From assembly GCA_947454695.1 (NCBI GenBank), contig CANGMW010000045.1, positions 1-12,791 of the forward strand: a stretch of 12,791 nucleotides of DNA, written 5' to 3'. The position numbers and the translations under genes are program-made. Within the stretch, counting starts at the first letter, position 1. Each line of letters starts with the position of its first letter. The stretch comes from Comamonadaceae bacterium. Lineage in GTDB: Bacteria > Pseudomonadota > Gammaproteobacteria > Burkholderiales > Burkholderiaceae_C. The notes under the pieces were generated by a model. The model saw only the letters and a list, made by a program, of their open reading frames with translations, ran no database searches and was not told the DNA's origin. Positions 8,974-12,791 of the stretch are shown piece by piece.

Positions 8974-10584
8974 TTAGGAAGCGCTGGCCAGCAAAGTCCG
9001 GGTGTAGGGGTGCCGGGGGCGGACCATGAGGCTCTCCAAGTCGCCGGACTCCACAATGACGCCTTTTTGCATGACGATGACTTGGTGCGCCATCGCGCGG
9101 ATCACGTCGACATCATGGGTGATGAGCAAATAGCTCAGACCACGTTCCCGTTGCAGTCGCTGCAGCAGTTGGAGCACCTGTTTTTGAATCGTCACGTCCA
9201 GCGCACTCGTGGGTTCGTCCAAGACGATCAGCACAGGTTCAACGATCAAGGCCCGGGCTATGGCCAGTCGCTGTCGCTGGCCGCCAGAAAACTCATGGGG
9301 ATAGCGCTGTAAGAGCCCGGGGAACTCCTGCCCCGTCAAGCCCACTTCGGCCAAGGCGCTGATCACGCGGTCTTGCCGCTGTGCCACAGACAGCCCCGGG
9401 GCGTGAACCAGCAGCCCCTCCCCCACGATCTCCTCCACCGTCAAGCGTGGCGACAGGGAGGAAAACGGGTCCTGGAACACCACTTGAACCTGCTGGCGCA
9501 GCCGCTTGTTGGCCGCAGCGCGTGGGCTCCAGGACTGGCCCATCACGCGCAGGTCGCCACTGTGGGCAATGAGTCCCAGGGCTGCTAAAGCCAAAGAGGT
9601 TTTGCCCGAGCCGGACTCCCCCATCACACCCAGCGTCTGGCCTTGCAACAGGCTGAAATCAGCCCCTTTGACCGCCACAAATTCACCTTGACTGAACCAT
9701 CCGGCCATGCCCGGCTTGGGCACCGGATAGCTCACATGCAGGCCTTGGGCCACCAGCACGGCGGGCGCATCGGCTTGGGGCGGCGTTTCAGCGGCATCCC
9801 GCTGCGCCCGGCTGTCAATCAATTGGCGCGTATAGGGATGTTGCGGCTGCGCAAAGACCTGAGCCACCGGCCCGGCTTCCACCAGGTGCCCGTTTTCCAT
9901 CACCAACACCCGATCGGCAAACCGACGGACCAGGTTGAGATCATGCGTGATCATCAACACCGCCAAACCGTGTCGCTTTTGCAAGTCGTCCAACAAATCC
10001 AGAATTTGCCCGCGCAAACTCACGTCCAGCGCTGTGGTGGGTTCATCGGCGATCAACAAGCGTGGCTCACAGGCCAGCGCCATGGCGATCATGGCGCGCT
10101 GGCGTTGGCCGCCGCTGAGCTGATGGGGCAAGGCATTGACTCGACGCTGGGGGTCGTCAATCCCCGTCAAAGTCAGCAGTTCAAGCGCGCGGCTGATTGC
10201 GTCGGTTCGGCGCAAGCTCAATTTGAGCGACAGGACTTCGGTGATTTGTTCGCCGATCTTCAAAAGCGGGTTGAGCGCGGTCATGGGCTCTTGGAAGATC
10301 ATGGCGATGTCCTGCCCGCGAATCGCGCGGACATCACGTTGCGTGAGTTGCAGCACATCCCGGGGTTCGCTGCGCGATCCATCCTCAAACCAGACATGAC
10401 CGCTCAAACGGGCGTCTTGCAACAAGCGCAACACGCTCAAGGCGGTCACGGTTTTGCCCGAGCCTGATTCCCCGACCAGCGCCACTTTTTCCCCGGCTTG
10501 GATGTGAAAGTCAATGCCGTGCACCACCTCTTTTTTACCAAAGGCGATGCGCAAATTTTGAACCTGGAGCAAAGGCCGCGTCAT
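8974..10584 (-). CDS. yejF: Peptide ABC transporter double ATP-binding protein YejF
   Basis: This 536-residue protein carries two ABC ATPase domains in one chain and powers the YejBE permease at the inner membrane. Domain 1 (about 5-255) has Walker A GESGSGKT 38-45, signature LSGGQ 156-160, Walker B LLIADEP 176-182 and switch His214. Domain 2 (about 275-530) has an identical Walker A GESGSGKT at 322-329, FSGGQ 432-436, LIVLDEP 452-458 and His490. Both end with the HPYTR motif of oligopeptide/dipeptide importer ATPases. All catalytic residues are present in both halves, so both sites look active. E. coli YejF is about 529 residues. The ATG at 10584 overlaps the yejE stop by 4 nt; an upstream frame to 10689 adds 35 residues that shadow yejE and is rejected. 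The same architecture occurs in other Opp/Gsi-like importers; the yejBE context supports YejF. Confidence 0.95.
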   Translation of the reverse strand: MTRPLLQVQNLRIAFGKKEVVHGIDFHIQAGEKVALVGESGSGKTVTALSVLRLLQDARLSGHVWFEDGSRSEPRDVLQLTQRDVRAIRGQDIAMIFQEPMTALNPLLKIGEQITEVLSLKLSLRRTDAISRALELLTLTGIDDPQRRVNALPHQLSGGQRQRAMIAMALACEPRLLIADEPTTALDVSLRGQILDLLDDLQKRHGLAVLMITHDLNLVRRFADRVLVMENGHLVEAGPVAQVFAQPQHPYTRQLIDSRAQRDAAETPPQADAPAVLVAQGLHVSYPVPKPGMAGWFSQGEFVAVKGADFSLLQGQTLGVMGESGSGKTSLALAALGLIAHSGDLRVMGQSWSPRAAANKRLRQQVQVVFQDPFSSLSPRLTVEEIVGEGLLVHAPGLSVAQRQDRVISALAEVGLTGQEFPGLLQRYPHEFSGGQRQRLAIARALIVEPVLIVLDEPTSALDVTIQKQVLQLLQRLQRERGLSYLLITHDVDVIRAMAHQVIVMQKGVIVESGDLESLMVRPRHPYTRTLLASAS

Positions 10585-11615
10585 TGGTCGGCCTTTCGCG
10601 GATCCAGCGCGTCGCGCAAAGCGTCGCCCATGAAGGTCAGCAGCAGCAGCGTCACCACCAAGAGAGCGAAGGTGGACAAAGAAATCCACCAGGCATCAAT
10701 GTTGTTCTTGCCTTGCGACAGCATTTCGCCCAGCGACGGGGTGCCGGGGGGCACGCCCAGCCCCAGAAAGTCCAGTGAGGTGAGCGCCAAAATGGCCGCA
10801 CTCATGCGAAACGGCAAAAAGGTGACCACGGGGGTGAGGCTATTGGGCAAGAGGTGGCGCCAGATGATTTGCCAGTTGGACAGCCCCATGGCCCGAGCCG
10901 CGCGCACGTAATCAAGCTGCCGGTTACGCAAGAATTCGGCGCGGACGTAATCCGATAAACCCATCCAGCCAAAAAGGCTTAACAACAGCAGGAGCAAGCC
11001 GATGCTGGTGTCGAACATGGCCGCAAAAATAATCAGCAGGTACAACTCGGGCATGGAACCCCAGATCTCGATGAAGCGCTGCATCATCAAATCGGTTTTG
11101 CCGGCAAAAAAACCTTGGATCGCCCCCGTGGCAATGCCCAGCACTACCCCGATCAGGGTGAGCGCCAGAGCAAACAAAACAGATACCCGAAAACCGTAAA
11201 GCAGTCGCGCCAGCACATCGCGGCCCCGGTCATCGGTGCCGAGCCAGTTGTCCCGGGCCGGCCCGGAAGGCGTGGGCTCTTTGGCAAAGTAATTGATCGT
11301 GCTGTGGTGGTAAGGATTGATCGGGTACAGCGCCCAGTTGCCCGGTTTGGCGAACTGTTGCTGAATGAAGGGGTCCAGGAAATCGGTTGGCGTTTGAAAA
11401 TCGCCGCCAAACGTGGTCTCGGGCACATTGTTCACAATCGGCACAAACCATTGGCCTTCGTAACGCGCCAACAGGGGTTTGTCATTGCTGATGAGCTCGG
11501 CCCCCAGGCTCACCACAAACAAGGCGCAAAACAAGACCAGGCTGACAAAGCCCAGCCGGTTGCGCCGAAAGCGCCGCCAGGCGCGACGTGAGGGCGACAA
11601 AGACACACCACTCAT
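10581..11615 (-). CDS. yejE: Peptide ABC transporter permease YejE
   Basis: This is an inner-membrane permease of 344 residues (E. coli YejE is about 341). A basic N-terminus (SRRAWRRFRRNR, 9-20) precedes the first membrane helix (about 21-40). A long periplasmic segment (about 45-125) typical of YejE follows, with GTDDRGRDV at 126-134, the motif shared by DppC/OppC-type permeases. Several helices then follow, together with the ATPase-contacting EAA-type loop VRAARAMGLSNWQIIWRHLLP (about 237-257). A further conserved stretch is TSLDFLGLGVPPGTPSLGEML (279-299). It pairs with YejB to form the channel. The ATG at 11615 has GGGAGG 7 nt upstream. It is 48 nt after yejB and overlaps yejF by 4 nt. 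Substrates are short peptides; in E. coli the system also takes up microcin C. The substrate here is not determined by the sequence. Confidence 0.95.
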   Translation of the reverse strand: MSGVSLSPSRRAWRRFRRNRLGFVSLVLFCALFVVSLGAELISNDKPLLARYEGQWFVPIVNNVPETTFGGDFQTPTDFLDPFIQQQFAKPGNWALYPINPYHHSTINYFAKEPTPSGPARDNWLGTDDRGRDVLARLLYGFRVSVLFALALTLIGVVLGIATGAIQGFFAGKTDLMMQRFIEIWGSMPELYLLIIFAAMFDTSIGLLLLLLSLFGWMGLSDYVRAEFLRNRQLDYVRAARAMGLSNWQIIWRHLLPNSLTPVVTFLPFRMSAAILALTSLDFLGLGVPPGTPSLGEMLSQGKNNIDAWWISLSTFALLVVTLLLLTFMGDALRDALDPRKADQ

Positions 11616-11622
11616 GCCATCG

Positions 11623-11628
11623 CCTCCC
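11623..11628 (-). promoter_or_regulatory. Ribosome binding site of yejE (GGGAGG)
   Basis: GGGAGG on the minus strand ends 7 nt before the ATG at 11615. It is a near-perfect Shine-Dalgarno and supports that start. Confidence 0.8.
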
Positions 11629-11663
11629 GCATTGAGACGCTGACGCCGGCGGCAAGAAGCGCT

Positions 11664-12698
11664 TTAGTCGAATTTGACACGCGGGTCCACCCAGACATAA
11701 CAAAGATCGGACACCAGTTTGGTGACCAGGCCGATCAAGGTGAATAAATACAAAGTGCCCAGCACCACCGGGTAATCGCGCCGGATGACCGATTCATAGG
11801 ACAAAAGGCCCAGCCCGTCCAAAGAAAACAAGGTCTCGATCAACAGCGAGCCGGTGAAAAAAGCACCGATGAAAGCCGCCGGAAAGCCGGTGACGATGGG
11901 GATCAAGGCATTGCGGAAAACATGCTTGTACAGAATCCGCCGGTCTTCCAGGCCTTTGGCGCGGGCCGTCAGCACATATTGCTTGCGGATTTCTTCCAGA
12001 AACGCGTTTTTGGTGAGCATGGTGGTCACCGCAAACGCGCCCAAAACACTGGCGGTGATGGGCAGCGCGATGTGCCACAGGTAGTCCACGACTTTAGCGC
12101 CCCAACTCAAGGTGTCCCAGTTGCTGGAGGTCAGACCGCGCAGCGGAAACCACTGCAGCTGCCCGCCGAAGATCACCAGCAGGGCCACGCCCAACACAAA
12201 GCCGGGAATGGCATAACCCACCAGGACCACCAGGCTGGTGAGCGTGTCAAACCGGGAGCCCGCCCGCACGGCTTTGGCAATCCCCAAAGGCACGGAGATG
12301 CCGTAACTCAATAAAAATGTCCACAGCCCTAAGCTGATGGAGACGGGCATTTTTTCCTTGACCAGCTGCCAGACGTCTTTGGGGTAGAAGAAACTTTTTC
12401 CCAGATCAAACCGCGCGAACTGCCCCAGCATTTGCACAAAGCGTTCGGCGGGCGGTTTGTCGAAGCCGTAAAACGTGCGTATTTCTGCAATGCGGGCGGC
12501 GTCAACCCCCTGCCGGCCCCGGTAGCCGGCCCCCGTCGCAGCAGCGCCCTCGCCCCCGCTGTCACGCCCTTGGAGCTGCGAGACCATTTGTTCCACAGGT
12601 CCGCCAGGGACAAATTGAATGACCACAAATGTCAGCAGCAGGACACCCAGGAGCGTGGGGATCATCAACAGCAAACGCTTAAAAATATACGCGGCCAT
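11664..12698 (-). CDS. yejB: Peptide ABC transporter permease YejB
   Basis: This inner-membrane permease of 344 residues is of the DppB/OppB class and partners YejE. It begins MAAYIFKRLLLMIPTLLGVL, the usual start of this family, with the first helix at about 9-29 and the conserved VQFVPGGP-like segment VIQFVPGGP at 26-34. A Gly/Ala-rich low-complexity loop (about 43-63) precedes the conserved YGFDKP (77-82). Five further helices follow. The EAA-type ATPase-contact loop is at about 241-268 (YVLTARAKGL, then HVFRNALIPI). FSLDGLGLLSYESVIRRDYP is at 291-310. The chosen ATG at 12698 has AGGAGAG 8 nt upstream; an upstream extension to 12752 shadows the yejA end and is rejected. It begins 2 nt after the yejA stop. 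Confidence is high because the yejE/yejF neighbours match. Confidence 0.95.
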   Translation of the reverse strand: MAAYIFKRLLLMIPTLLGVLLLTFVVIQFVPGGPVEQMVSQLQGRDSGGEGAAATGAGYRGRQGVDAARIAEIRTFYGFDKPPAERFVQMLGQFARFDLGKSFFYPKDVWQLVKEKMPVSISLGLWTFLLSYGISVPLGIAKAVRAGSRFDTLTSLVVLVGYAIPGFVLGVALLVIFGGQLQWFPLRGLTSSNWDTLSWGAKVVDYLWHIALPITASVLGAFAVTTMLTKNAFLEEIRKQYVLTARAKGLEDRRILYKHVFRNALIPIVTGFPAAFIGAFFTGSLLIETLFSLDGLGLLSYESVIRRDYPVVLGTLYLFTLIGLVTKLVSDLCYVWVDPRVKFD

Positions 12699-12700
12699 GT

Positions 12701-12791
12701 TCAACGCTCTCCTGCACGGGCCGCAGCCTGGTTGCTGGGGGTGGCCCACCACACGGAAGTCACCCAGCCTTCGGGTTGGTAGTAGCGAGGC
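12701..12791 (-). CDS. yejA: C-terminal end of a YejA-type extracellular solute-binding protein (partial)
   Basis: An open frame enters from the window edge and codes for 29 residues ending in TGA at 12703-12701. It includes PRYYQPEGWVTSVWW. Peptide-binding SBP family 5 proteins of the YejA type commonly end with a Pro/Tyr-rich, Trp-containing tail of this sort, and yejA is the usual gene upstream of yejB. The stop is 2 nt from the yejB ATG, and the yejB RBS lies inside the last codons of this gene. Too little is present for a firm family call on sequence alone; the identification rests mostly on context. Confidence 0.65.
   Translation of the reverse strand, partial: PRYYQPEGWVTSVWWATPSNQAAARAGER
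12707..12713 (-). promoter_or_regulatory. Ribosome binding site of yejB, inside the yejA 3' end
   Basis: AGGAGAG on the minus strand overlaps the last sense codons of the upstream gene and lies 8 nt before the ATG at 12698. It fixes the yejB start and fits a translationally coupled pair. Confidence 0.75.

Noticed and set aside
10585..10689. N-terminal extension of yejF to 10689
   Set aside because: It overlaps the yejE C-terminus by over 100 nt and does not resemble ABC ATPases. The ATG at 10584 gives the usual start and an ATGA junction.
12699..12752. N-terminal extension of yejB to 12752
   Set aside because: The 18 extra residues shadow the yejA end. The ATG at 12698 has a good RBS and the typical permease N-terminus.

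Overview
The window reads as a chromosomal housekeeping region of a betaproteobacterium. The best fit is order Burkholderiales, family Comamonadaceae (the Rhodoferax/Limnohabitans/Polaromonas/Acidovorax neighbourhood). This placement rests on moderately GC-rich DNA, the gene order rimP-nusA-infB-rbfA-truB-typA, the long lysine/arginine/alanine-rich IF2 N-terminus, the C-terminally extended RimP, and general protein resemblance. It is recognition by eye, not a database result. Every supported gene lies on the minus strand, so transcription runs from high to low coordinates.

Region 1 (12791 down to about 8880) is a yejABEF-type peptide ABC importer operon. It holds the last 29 codons of the periplasmic binding protein gene (yejA, cut by the window edge), two permease genes (yejB, yejE) and a double-ATPase gene (yejF). 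The genes are tightly packed: 2 nt between yejA and yejB, 48 nt between yejB and yejE, and a 4-nt ATGA overlap between yejE and yejF. The operon ends in a strong intrinsic terminator (10-bp stem followed by eight U) at 8882-8913.

Region 2 (8815 down to 534) is the classic transcription/translation operon. It encodes the 30S maturation factor RimP, the transcription elongation/termination factor NusA, initiation factor IF2, the 30S maturation factor RbfA, tRNA pseudouridine-55 synthase TruB and the ribosome-associated GTPase TypA/BipA. Spacers of 103 and 79 nt, both with short hairpins, separate rimP/nusA and nusA/infB. From infB onward the genes touch or overlap, with ATGA junctions at rbfA-truB and truB-typA, and the internal genes have poor ribosome binding sites. 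This pattern fits translational coupling.

Region 3 (477 down to 1) is the N-terminal 159 codons of a crotonase-fold enzyme, most likely a 3-hydroxyisobutyryl-CoA hydrolase of valine breakdown. It follows typA on the same strand after 57 nt, with its own RBS and no visible terminator between them.

No tRNA, rRNA, CRISPR array, insertion sequence, phage gene, attachment site or origin is visible. No gene-free stretch exceeds about 160 bases. I found no credible novel system. The second-look items are small: RNA structures in the spacers, the compressed terminator-to-start region upstream of rimP, the coupled gene junctions, and long antisense open frames that are best explained as coding shadows.
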